Source: Candidatus Poribacteria bacterium (GTDB lineage: Bacteria > Poribacteria > WGA-4E > WGA-3G). From it: a stretch of DNA of 41,083 nt. A program made the position numbers and the translations under genes. Every line of letters starts with the position of its first letter. Within the stretch, counting starts at the first letter, position 1. Where the stretch lies: positions 1-41,083 of the forward strand of contig JAJEET010000093.1 in the NCBI GenBank assembly GCA_022820835.1, in the 5' to 3' direction. The notes beneath the pieces are model-generated. The model did no database searches. It saw only the letters and a program-made list of their open reading frames with translations, and had not been told where the DNA came from. Below, in pieces: positions 29,331 through 38,129 of the stretch.

Positions 29331-29457
29331 CTCTTCGGTTAATTTGTGTTTCTTTACGAATTTCTATTCTTTAGACGTTCATAAGCCTAAAAAGTTGTAA
29401 TCCGCTTCCTTTTTTCTATCTTTTCCCGACAGGATAAGGTTCTGACAGAGATCAGAA

Positions 29458-29598
29458 ATGTCAAAGAGCGACAGGGAGCTTAAGGCAAAAATCAAAACTG
29501 ACGATTTTTTGAAGAAAAATGAGGTCTATTTGCAACAAATAAAATGGTTTTACACAACCAAAAGTTCGACAGACCAGCAATCTATGAATTGGATATAG
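29458..29598 (+). CDS. possible small protein, 46 residues
   Basis: An ATG opens a frame for a basic, hydrophilic peptide beginning MSKSDRELKAKIKTDD and containing YLQQIKWFY. It has no strong ribosome site and no family I recognise. It is listed only because its composition (Lys, Asp, Glu rich, no stop-prone skew) looks protein-like. It may equally be noise. Confidence 0.2.
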   Translation: MSKSDRELKAKIKTDDFLKKNEVYLQQIKWFYTTKSSTDQQSMNWI

Positions 29599-29673
29599 TA
29601 ATAGTACCCTGAATGTGTTAAAATTTGGAAGACTTCGATGTAACATTCAGAGGTAAAGAAGCGAGGAAAACAG

Positions 29674-30654
29674 GTGAGAGCGATTATTCAAATAGGTGAC
29701 GGCGGACCAACGGTGCTGCAGGTAAGCGAAGTCCCGGCTCCGATACCGACAGCGACACAACTTTTAGTGGATGTCCATGCCACTGCGTTGAATCGTGCCG
29801 ACCTTATCCAACGGCGAGGCGGCTATCCACCGCCACCGGGTGAATCTGAAATACTCGGTTTAGAAATTGCCGGTACTGTCGCAGCAGTAGGACGTGCAGT
29901 GGAAGGTGTATCTAAAGGCGATCGCGTCTTCGGGCTCGTCGGGGGCGGCGGATATGCAGAACAGGCGGTCATCGACTATCGTATGGCGATGCCTATACCC
30001 GATGGATGGAGTTTTGAAGAAGCCGCCGCGGTTCCTGAAGTCTTCTTTACTGCAAACGAGAATATTTTTACGCTCGGAGAATTAGAAGAAGGAGAGACAA
30101 TTCTAATTCACGCTGGAGGCAGCGGTGTCGGCAGTGCCGGTATACAAATTTCTCATCACGCGGGTGCTAACATCTTCGTCACTGCTGGCGCATCGGAAAA
30201 GATTCGTAAATGCAAAACACTCGGCGCAATAGACGGTATCAACTACAAAACAACCGACTTCGTTGCTGAAATTAAGCATTTAACTGATGGTGCAGGCGTT
30301 GATGTTGTCTTGGATTTTATCGGCGCGCCCTACCTCGAACGCAATCTTTCCATACTCAAAACAAAAGGTAGGCTGTTGCAAGTCGGATTAATCGGTGGCG
30401 CGACCACAGAAATTGATCTCGGCACGCTGATGCGCAACCGGCTTAAGATTATCGGATCGGTTATGCGACCACAATCTATTGACGAAAAAATTGCGATCAC
30501 CCAACGTTTTATTAATCGGTGGTTGCCAGAATTAGAACGTGGTGTCCTCCAACCTGTCATTGACAGCGTTTTCCCGTTAGCAGAAGTCCGACAGGCACAC
30601 ACGTATATGGAAGAGAACCACAATTTCGGTAAAATTATCCTGAAAGTGAAATAA
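29674..30654 (+). CDS. zeta-crystallin-type NAD(P)H quinone oxidoreductase
   Basis: The 326-residue protein is a zinc-free medium-chain dehydrogenase/reductase. The N-terminal GroES-like half has 'ATALNRADLIQRRGGYPPPPG', the signature of the PIG3/TP53I3-like quinone oxidoreductase branch. The NADPH-binding motif 'HAGGSGVGSAGIQ' is at about 146-158. The C-terminal half has 'GVDVVLDFIGAPYLERNLSIL' and ends 'HNFGKIILKVK'. The start is GTG with GCGAGGAAA just upstream. Such enzymes reduce quinones using NADPH in the cytoplasm. Neighbours give no pathway hint. Confidence 0.9.
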   Translation: MRAIIQIGDGGPTVLQVSEVPAPIPTATQLLVDVHATALNRADLIQRRGGYPPPPGESEILGLEIAGTVAAVGRAVEGVSKGDRVFGLVGGGGYAEQAVIDYRMAMPIPDGWSFEEAAAVPEVFFTANENIFTLGELEEGETILIHAGGSGVGSAGIQISHHAGANIFVTAGASEKIRKCKTLGAIDGINYKTTDFVAEIKHLTDGAGVDVVLDFIGAPYLERNLSILKTKGRLLQVGLIGGATTEIDLGTLMRNRLKIIGSVMRPQSIDEKIAITQRFINRWLPELERGVLQPVIDSVFPLAEVRQAHTYMEENHNFGKIILKVK

Positions 30655-30788
30655 CAGAGAAAAATGGTTCTCGACTTGCCTGGCAGTGAGCATTAAAAAC
30701 GCAAGGCGAAACGAAGTGGAGCCGATCCTTTTCAAACAGACTTTCGAGCCTCCAATGATTCAGGAACTCCGCAAGGTAAATTTAAAAA

Positions 30789-33700
30789 ATGCAATTATTT
30801 CCAAAGCTGCAACGGCAGATTAGTCTCTGCGTAAGTATTTCCGCATTCTTTATTTTCATAACGGTTTTTGGCGCGTCCGCACGCGTTACGCAAGTCACAT
30901 CAGCCGACGGTATCACGGTTCAGTTCGCCTTATCTGACCTTACTGTTTCTGAAGTTACCCGAGACAACATCCGTTACCACGAAGTGCGTTACGCCGATTC
31001 CCGTTTCACAAGTGAACCCGGCAATCCGAAGGTTCCGGTCACACGGTTTCTGCTCGGTATACCGGCGACGGCTGACATCGAAAGCGTTGACGTTTCGGCT
31101 GCGCCGTCTGAGACGCGCAACGGTGTACGTTTGGTGCCTATCCCGATTTATGATGTACATCGACTCGACTCACAACACGCGGCATCACGGCGTTGGGAAG
31201 AGAGTGGAAGTGCTTACCAATCAAATGGTGAAAATACGTCGTATCCGGGGTTGCCGCTTGCTCGAATTGTACGCGAAGGCTATATTCGGAGTCAGCGCGT
31301 CATTGCTTTGGCATTATATCCCGTGCAGTATTTCCCAAAAACTCGGCAGTTACGTTTATATTCACGCTTCACAGTGAACATCCGTTTTTCTAATAGCAGT
31401 CAGCAGTCAGCAATCAGCAATCAGTCAGGAACATTTAGCAGTAGTGAAGCCATACAAAACCATCACACCCCGATAGCAGAATCAGAAGTTTTTGAGCAGG
31501 CACTCTCGCGCCAGCTCCTCAATGCTGAGCAAGCAGCTCATTTCCGGGCGGTCCGACCTCTGGTCCCCGCAGCACCATCCCTCTTATCCACTATAGGCAA
31601 TACCACACGCTATAAACTATTCGTTGAAGAGACCGGTGTCTATGCTATGACGGCAGATTCCCTCGCGCGCAATTGGGGGGTAGAACTCATAGGGAGTGAC
31701 CCGGCGAGGCTTCGGATCACGCACGGAAACACTAATGTACCAATTTATGTCAGCGGTGCAGCGGACAAAAGATTTGACCCAAGAGACGCTATCTTTTTCC
31801 TCGGGCATAAACCAGAAAATCCATATAGCCGTTGGAACATCTATTGGCTAACGGTTGACAACAGCCAACGTATCGCGGATCGCGTACCGCAGGTTACTGC
31901 CAGTCCGACGGACCCAACGGCGACACAAGTTCCGACTTTCCGATCTAAAGTTCATTTTGAAGAGGATTACCTAACAAATAACCTTGAATTCGCCCGTACC
32001 GATGGCGATAAACACGACTGGTTTGCCTCACTCGATTTCTGGTACTGGGATGGCATTAAAAACGGCGGTGATGGTGCTGAGATGCGTCTTGAGTTTCCAC
32101 TGTATGATGTCGCAAAAAGTTTTGATCCGTCACATATCTCTGTCGATTTGCAAGGTGGAACACCGGTCGAACACAAAATTTTGGTTGCCATCAACGGTGT
32201 CAGAATTGATGTCGCTGAGTGGGATAATCAAGATTCGATCACCGTTGAGCAAACTTTGCGTACATGGGACACTTTTAAGAACAGTAGCGAAAACGGTGAA
32301 CAGAACATTTTGTCTCTTGCTCGTGTAGATTATAATATTGATGAAGACACCACTCGGTATCCATACCACGTCTATCTCAACCGTTTTTCTGTTGAATATA
32401 CGCGTCTTTTCCGCGCTGTCGCCGACGAGTTGTGGTTCAAATCACCTACTGAAGATGATACTTCACGCACACAAACTCCTGGTGGACGTAAACTCCAATA
32501 CAAAATAGAGGCGTTCCGTGATCCAGGTGTCCACATCTTTGAAACAGACGGCACATACCTTACCGCTCGGATGCAGGGCGTTACCGTGGAATCGGATCCC
32601 GCACGTCCAGATTTATATAATGCGTTATTCCAAACACTTGATACCCGAAGTGCACAATTTATTGCGGTTTCTGACACCGCGTTACGGCAACCACAGCGTG
32701 TTGAAGTTGTTGCACCATCGGATTTGACAACTGCAACACACGGTGTTGATTATTTGGTTGTGACACATCCAAAATTTTTGTCTGCAGCGGAACGGTTAGC
32801 AGCGTGGCGTGCCACGTCTGGTGGCGGCGGGTACCGAACAAAGGTTGTCACAACTGATGATATTTATAACTCTTACGGGAATGGAGCTGTCAGTCCGAAA
32901 GCCATCAAAAGTTTTCTGACGCACGCATATCAATCGTGGGCACCACCGGCACTAAGTTACGTTGTCCTCTTCGGCGATGGCACCTTTGATTTTCGGGGCG
33001 TTGATGCGGAAATCCATACTGAACCGCCTGAACTTGATGGTTATATCCCTACGCACTACATCCGAACGGATTCCTTCGGACGTACAGCCTCAGATCACTG
33101 GTATGCGACCGTCTCTGGACACGACGAATTCACAGATTTCTATATCGGTCGGTTGAGTGTCGAAACTGTGAGTGAAGCAGAAGGCATTGTCAGTAAAATC
33201 TTAGTTTACGAACAGGCACCACCGAACGGCGACTGGCGGAGAAGGATTATTTCCGTTGCTGATGACGAAATTAGTAATTCTGGAGATTTTATATTTAAGA
33301 AAAGTCTTGACGAGATCGCGAAAGACCACACACGATTGGGATACGAGACCATCGAAATTTTCCTTGAGGATATTACGGATGAGGTCGAGGCGAAACCCGA
33401 TGATTTTGATGTCCATCCGCAACGCCTTGCGAAAGATATGATTATTGAAGCGCTTGGAGAGGGTGCCGTACTCGCACAGTATGCCGGACACGGCGGGAAC
33501 ACTGTCTGGGCACACGAAATCATTTTTGACAATGTATCTGTTGATCAAGTGGAGGAAACGGACAAGGTTCCTTTTATGTTAGTCTTGAGTTGTTACAACG
33601 GGTATTTTGATAAACCGGGTGAACCGAGCATGGCAGAGAAGTTGTTGCGCAAGGAGAGAGGCGGTATCATCGGGATGTTGAGTGCTACACGCCTCACTTA

Positions 33701-36700
33701 CGCCAGTGGGAACGACGCACTCAACCGTATCATCTTTGACATGCTCTTTAAACGGAACGTCCGACAACTCGGTCCTTTGAGCTTCGACTCAAAAACCGAA
33801 CTTTTGATCACAGAAGGGACTGGACAGATTGATGTCATGTTAGAGTACACGCTGTTTGGGGACCCAGCTTTACAGATGGCCATCGCTAATGGCGAGATTC
33901 AGCCTACTATTGAAACGAAGACAATTGCACCAGGAGATACGCTCCGAATGGCACCCGGACACATTCTGGATGCTAATTACGACGCATTAAGTCAGGCAAA
34001 GCAATTTGCTAAAAATACCGATTTTGATGGAACGCTCACTGTCAAGGCTGTATTTCCCGGCAAGACAGTTGTTTCTCAAGGGGTCGCTGGACCGGTTGAA
34101 TACTACACAGGTGATGTTGTCTTGACGAAGACGCTTTCTGTTAACGGTGGTGCGTATCCAGCTGTGACTTTCACCGTTCCACAAAACATTGCCAGTGGCG
34201 ACGCACATGTTGAGTATTACGCGCAGAGCAATGCAACTGTCGCTGTTGGTGGAGACGGTTTTACCGTCAACGTTCCTAAAATCCTTGATATCCGTCCCGA
34301 ATTGGTCGGTGATGACAAATTTCGTATCTCTGTTCAGGTTTCCGATGAGAATGATCAGTCACTCTTGGTGGTTTTGGAGTGGCGAAATTTAGCGACTCGC
34401 CAGCGGGAAACTGTACGCCTCGTTCAAAGCAGTGAGGACGGGTGGTGGACAACGCCTGAACCGTTAGATGCCCCTACAGACGGTTCCGTTATCCGATACG
34501 AGATTCAGATCACGGACTCCGACGGCAATATCACGCAAAGCGATAGGCTGGAATATTACCCTTACGTCTATCCGAATCTCTCCGTTGTACAGGTACAGAG
34601 GGCTGATATGATTCAGTACAACTACAATGCTGAGCAAAAGCAGTGGTTCCTGACGACGGATGTTCAAGCGGAAGGTGCTGATATAAAAACACCAGTCGAA
34701 GTCAGTTTTTTTTACGGTAATCCGGATGTTAACGAGGACATGCTTGTTGATAGCAATGCCACGCTTCTCGGAAGCACGCGGATACAACCCGGCGACTGGT
34801 TGCAACGCACGCCGTTAGTGAATTTGGGAGACGCGTCTGATCGGAAGCAGGTTTATGAACCCGATCCATTGAACACATTGCCGATTGCAACAGCAACTTT
34901 GAATCTAACGGATCCTTTGCGTCCGGGTATACACGACATATTTGTTTATATTGATGCAGCAGAAACGGAAGCGGATCTTCCTGGTGAAATTGTTGAAAAT
35001 GAAGAAGAGGATAATATCGCCTACCGACGTATCTCTGTTGAGATGGGTGCGGTTGATGTTGCGGCTTCAGGTCAAATTATCAGCTTGGATGGGAATTGTA
35101 TCGTTACGGTGCCACCCAGTGCGTTTCAGAATACGGCAGTCCTTGCAGTCCGCTCTTTAGATGCGCAGCAGTTTGCTGCTATAGGATCGGTTGAAAGTAG
35201 GGGATGGGTAACCCAGCCCCTACCTACGCAACCGATTAACGACAGCGGTCGGTTTCCTAAACGCGCACCGCTGCCCGGCATTTCCGCATACGGATATGAA
35301 TTGGCTATCAGCCATCAGGCATCTGCAGACGGAAGTGTTTCTACTTCTACAAGCGAGTCGTTAGTATCTGTTCCATTGGCGATTGATTTGAATTTCGATT
35401 ATGGGACCCTGAGAACGCAGCTTGCCGAGGAGGTATTAGGAAGTTCGGAGGAGGTAACGGGCGGTTTAGATGGCACACTTGACACTGCAGTTGCCGCGCG
35501 CGCGCGTGAGATGGGAGTTTACATGTTTAGTTCAACACTTGGGTATTGGACGCGACTCCCTTCTCAGCACCTGACCGACGCTGCCGGAACATTAAAACAG
35601 CGTATACATGTAACAAACATGAATGCGGAGAATGTCGGTGGTGGGCAACTCCGAAATGCCCGAATACAACCTGAAAGCGCAATCGTTGGCAAATACATTT
35701 TATTTTTTACAGGACCGCGGACGTACCGTGTTTTCCACGCACCTTTTGTAGATCGTGCTGACGATCCAGAGAGTCTTGATGAATTAAAAATGATTTCGCC
35801 AGCAGAGCAGCTCGCGAGTTTCAGTATAGACTATCCGAACTGGACACACGGATTTTCCCTTGATATGGAACAGGATTTTGATAATTCATTCATATTCGGC
35901 GATGTCTGGACATTCAACGTAATCGCACGCAACCAAACACTGGCAGTTGAAGAGCCTTTGCAACAAGAGTTGAGCTTGTCCGCCGTGGCATTCAGAGATA
36001 CCAATCGAGGTTCTGGCACTATCAGTTATATTGACTTACCACTGGACACAACTATGCCTGAAGACCAATGGATCGTCTTTTTCCTTTCAGACACCGAATT
36101 TCAGATTGAAGGTGAGAGAAACGGGGTCTTACGTTCTACATCTGATAGTACGCCACTCCGAGGGACTGTTGGACAACCGTTTTTCTATGAACCCTACGGT
36201 TTACGCCTTCAACTAACGCAAGGCAAAGATCCGTTTTCACCCGGAGATAGATTCCGTTTTGAAACCCGACCTATCGGAACTATTCGGGCGACTACCGATA
36301 GGCTTGGACCCATCACGCTCATTTACAGTGACGACACAGTTCCGCCAGATATCCAGCTCACCATCGGTAACCAGCAGCACTTTGTTCCGGGAGACGCAAC
36401 AGATCCTGAGCCGCTTATCGGTGCAACATTAACTGATCCAAGTGGACTCGATTATCTCACCCGGCCACTGTTGTTAGAACTTGGGAGGGTGTCTGGTGAA
36501 TATGAACGTATTGCACCAGAAGCATATCAACTAACACACCACCCCGGCTCGAATCAACTCGTTTTAACGTATCCATCACCGGAACTTGAGCCGCGTGAGT
36601 ACGAACTTCGGCTGACCGCAAGCGATGTACACGGGAACACAGACACAAAGCGCATTACATTCCGCGTTCATGACAACTTGCAGCTACTATCGTTTCTGAA

Positions 36701-36971
36701 CTATCCGAACCCGTTCCCGCGTAAAACAACGCTCACGTGTGAATTAACAGCACCAGCGGATTCAATCGTCGTAAAGATTTATACGTTAAGCGGACGAATG
36801 ATTCGGGAACTCTCTATACCGGCGACGCCTGGATTCTTGATGGTGGAGTGGGATGGCAGAGATGCGGATGGTGTTGAGGTAGCAAACGGCGTTTACTACG
36901 CTAAACTACAGATTAAACGTGAAGGTGAAAAAGATATTACTGAAATACTCAAAATGATGAAGTTGCGATAA
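30789..36971 (+). CDS. porU: gingipain-like C25 peptidase, PorU-like, with sorting domain
   Basis: The 2060-residue protein has a signal peptide (about 1-31, ending GASA), a long N-terminal beta-rich region, and a caspase-fold C25 peptidase domain (about 650-1030). The likely catalytic His901 lies in 'AQYAGHGG' and Cys935 in 'VLSCYNGYF'. After this come several Ig/CARDB-like segments. The extreme C-terminus has 'NYPNPFPRKTTL', 'VKIYTLSGRMIREL' and 'WDGRDADGVEVANGVYYAKL', a FlgD-like type IX sorting domain. PorU is the type IX sortase that removes this domain from cargo. Adjacency to porV supports this call, but it is nearly twice the usual PorU length and could instead be a C25 cargo protease. 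A heptamer-repeat run is embedded at 31395-31422. Confidence 0.8.
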   Translation: MQLFPKLQRQISLCVSISAFFIFITVFGASARVTQVTSADGITVQFALSDLTVSEVTRDNIRYHEVRYADSRFTSEPGNPKVPVTRFLLGIPATADIESVDVSAAPSETRNGVRLVPIPIYDVHRLDSQHAASRRWEESGSAYQSNGENTSYPGLPLARIVREGYIRSQRVIALALYPVQYFPKTRQLRLYSRFTVNIRFSNSSQQSAISNQSGTFSSSEAIQNHHTPIAESEVFEQALSRQLLNAEQAAHFRAVRPLVPAAPSLLSTIGNTTRYKLFVEETGVYAMTADSLARNWGVELIGSDPARLRITHGNTNVPIYVSGAADKRFDPRDAIFFLGHKPENPYSRWNIYWLTVDNSQRIADRVPQVTASPTDPTATQVPTFRSKVHFEEDYLTNNLEFARTDGDKHDWFASLDFWYWDGIKNGGDGAEMRLEFPLYDVAKSFDPSHISVDLQGGTPVEHKILVAINGVRIDVAEWDNQDSITVEQTLRTWDTFKNSSENGEQNILSLARVDYNIDEDTTRYPYHVYLNRFSVEYTRLFRAVADELWFKSPTEDDTSRTQTPGGRKLQYKIEAFRDPGVHIFETDGTYLTARMQGVTVESDPARPDLYNALFQTLDTRSAQFIAVSDTALRQPQRVEVVAPSDLTTATHGVDYLVVTHPKFLSAAERLAAWRATSGGGGYRTKVVTTDDIYNSYGNGAVSPKAIKSFLTHAYQSWAPPALSYVVLFGDGTFDFRGVDAEIHTEPPELDGYIPTHYIRTDSFGRTASDHWYATVSGHDEFTDFYIGRLSVETVSEAEGIVSKILVYEQAPPNGDWRRRIISVADDEISNSGDFIFKKSLDEIAKDHTRLGYETIEIFLEDITDEVEAKPDDFDVHPQRLAKDMIIEALGEGAVLAQYAGHGGNTVWAHEIIFDNVSVDQVEETDKVPFMLVLSCYNGYFDKPGEPSMAEKLLRKERGGIIGMLSATRLTYASGNDALNRIIFDMLFKRNVRQLGPLSFDSKTELLITEGTGQIDVMLEYTLFGDPALQMAIANGEIQPTIETKTIAPGDTLRMAPGHILDANYDALSQAKQFAKNTDFDGTLTVKAVFPGKTVVSQGVAGPVEYYTGDVVLTKTLSVNGGAYPAVTFTVPQNIASGDAHVEYYAQSNATVAVGGDGFTVNVPKILDIRPELVGDDKFRISVQVSDENDQSLLVVLEWRNLATRQRETVRLVQSSEDGWWTTPEPLDAPTDGSVIRYEIQITDSDGNITQSDRLEYYPYVYPNLSVVQVQRADMIQYNYNAEQKQWFLTTDVQAEGADIKTPVEVSFFYGNPDVNEDMLVDSNATLLGSTRIQPGDWLQRTPLVNLGDASDRKQVYEPDPLNTLPIATATLNLTDPLRPGIHDIFVYIDAAETEADLPGEIVENEEEDNIAYRRISVEMGAVDVAASGQIISLDGNCIVTVPPSAFQNTAVLAVRSLDAQQFAAIGSVESRGWVTQPLPTQPINDSGRFPKRAPLPGISAYGYELAISHQASADGSVSTSTSESLVSVPLAIDLNFDYGTLRTQLAEEVLGSSEEVTGGLDGTLDTAVAARAREMGVYMFSSTLGYWTRLPSQHLTDAAGTLKQRIHVTNMNAENVGGGQLRNARIQPESAIVGKYILFFTGPRTYRVFHAPFVDRADDPESLDELKMISPAEQLASFSIDYPNWTHGFSLDMEQDFDNSFIFGDVWTFNVIARNQTLAVEEPLQQELSLSAVAFRDTNRGSGTISYIDLPLDTTMPEDQWIVFFLSDTEFQIEGERNGVLRSTSDSTPLRGTVGQPFFYEPYGLRLQLTQGKDPFSPGDRFRFETRPIGTIRATTDRLGPITLIYSDDTVPPDIQLTIGNQQHFVPGDATDPEPLIGATLTDPSGLDYLTRPLLLELGRVSGEYERIAPEAYQLTHHPGSNQLVLTYPSPELEPREYELRLTASDVHGNTDTKRITFRVHDNLQLLSFLNYPNPFPRKTTLTCELTAPADSIVVKIYTLSGRMIRELSIPATPGFLMVEWDGRDADGVEVANGVYYAKLQIKREGEKDITEILKMMKLR
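31395..31422 (+). repeat. four heptamers inside the PorU-like coding sequence
   Basis: AGCAGTC twice then AGCAATC twice run without a gap in the coding frame, giving a Ser/Gln-rich stretch (SSQQSAISNQSG) in a linker. The same heptamer AGCAATC occurs in the intergenic element near 3420. Confidence 0.8.
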
Positions 36972-37004
36972 CGGCTATCGGCTGTCAGTAATCTGAAGGT
37001 TTCT

Positions 37005-38012
37005 ATGAAGAAAGATATCATCTCCTTTATTTTTTCTATAATTATGCTGTGTGTGACTATTCCGTCTGTGGATGCGAAATATACGGCGGATTTCCTGACG
37101 CTTGGTGTCGGTGCACGCGCTCTCGCTATGGGCGGCGCGGGTACTGCGTTGAGTGATAACGCTTACGCGGCTTACTGGAATCCTGCTGGGTTGGGGCAAT
37201 TGACCCGATATGAGGTCAGTTTCATGCATTCCACACTCAACGGACAGGATGCTTATGATTTTGTGAGTTACATCCATCCCCTGAAAAATCGCGGGGCACT
37301 CGGTGTCAGTTGGCTACGTGTTGGTGTTAACGATATTCCGATCACCAGCCTGCCAGTTGTGAGTCGTCCGGTTGGAGCAACGAACCGTCCACAAGTAATT
37401 GGAACTTTCAACAATACAAACAACGCGTTCCTTCTATCGTCTGGTTGGACAATTCCTTCCTTTAGCAGTGTTGATTTCCATCTCGGTGGTACGCTTAAAC
37501 TTCTCTATATGAGCGGCTATCGGACGACAAACGCCATCGGCGGCGGTGCTGACATCGGTTTCGTTGCAACGACACCTGCCGAGAAACCGCATCGACTAAC
37601 ACTCGGATTGCAAGCAAGTGACGCTTTTCGGACAAAAATTTATTGGAACACGCCGCCGCCATCAGCAGACATGACATCGCACACCGAGACGATAACGCCG
37701 AATCTGAAAATCGGCATCGCGACAACGCATGCACTCGCCATCTTCCAAAGCACACTTATCTTGGCGTTGGATACTTATATCAAGGATGGCGTTGAATTGC
37801 ACGGTGGTGCTGAGTGGACGCTCTTCGATCTGCTTTCGCTGCGTATCGGCTTTGATGAGCGCAAAGGAATTGAAAGCATTCGCCGTTTGACGGCAGGTGT
37901 CGGGTTGAACCTACAGTTCGTCACAGGTGCTGGAGCCGGATTAGACTACGCGTTTGCGAATCACCCAGCATTGGGTGGTAGCCACCGCATGTCTCTCAGG
38001 ATTAGGTTTTAA
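37005..38012 (+). CDS. porV: PorV/PorQ family outer-membrane protein
   Basis: The 335-residue protein has a signal peptide (about 1-24, ending VDA). The PorV/PorQ opening follows: 'FLTLGVGARALAMGGAGTALSDNAYAAYWNPAGLG'. The rest is beta-barrel-like with alternating strands ('LGGTLKLLYMSGYRT', 'LRIGFDERKG') and ends in an aromatic residue (RIRF), as outer-membrane barrels do. PorV belongs to the FadL-like fold and, with PorU, forms the attachment complex that receives cargo from the type IX translocon. It begins 33 nt after the PorU-like gene. No translocon core (SprA, PorK-N) is in the window. Confidence 0.85.
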   Translation: MKKDIISFIFSIIMLCVTIPSVDAKYTADFLTLGVGARALAMGGAGTALSDNAYAAYWNPAGLGQLTRYEVSFMHSTLNGQDAYDFVSYIHPLKNRGALGVSWLRVGVNDIPITSLPVVSRPVGATNRPQVIGTFNNTNNAFLLSSGWTIPSFSSVDFHLGGTLKLLYMSGYRTTNAIGGGADIGFVATTPAEKPHRLTLGLQASDAFRTKIYWNTPPPSADMTSHTETITPNLKIGIATTHALAIFQSTLILALDTYIKDGVELHGGAEWTLFDLLSLRIGFDERKGIESIRRLTAGVGLNLQFVTGAGAGLDYAFANHPALGGSHRMSLRIRF

Positions 38013-38129
38013 TAGTTATAAGTAGTAGGTTATAAGTGGTAGGTTAAGAGTGTTATTGTGGCAGTAATAGAAAATGTACCAGACACAAGTTCTTAACTTA
38101 TAACTTATAACTGTTAACTTATAACTATT
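38009..38129. repeat. long inverted-repeat element between convergent genes
   Basis: The left arm has AATAGTTATAAGT, then GTTATAAGT and GTTAAGAG. The right arm carries near-exact inverted copies, CTTAAC, ACTTATAAC and ACTTATAACTATT. Arms are about 40 nt around a 35-40 nt centre. Both flanking genes stop inside the arms. It may act as a bidirectional terminator, but its heptamer-like units tie it to the dispersed element family. Confidence 0.75.

Larger units (their letters stand above)
29320..29673. other. intergenic region, 354 nt
   Basis: This AT-rich gap between the HepT-like and quinone-oxidoreductase genes, which are divergent, should hold both promoters. I see no convincing -35/-10 pair; TTAAAAT near 29618 is a possible -10 for the oxidoreductase. 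Apart from one possible 46-codon reading frame (29458-29598), nothing else is recognised. Confidence 0.5.

Noticed and set aside
30655..30700. Terminator GAGAA...TTCTC after the quinone oxidoreductase gene
   Set aside because: The stem is only 5 bp, AT-rich and has no T-tract.
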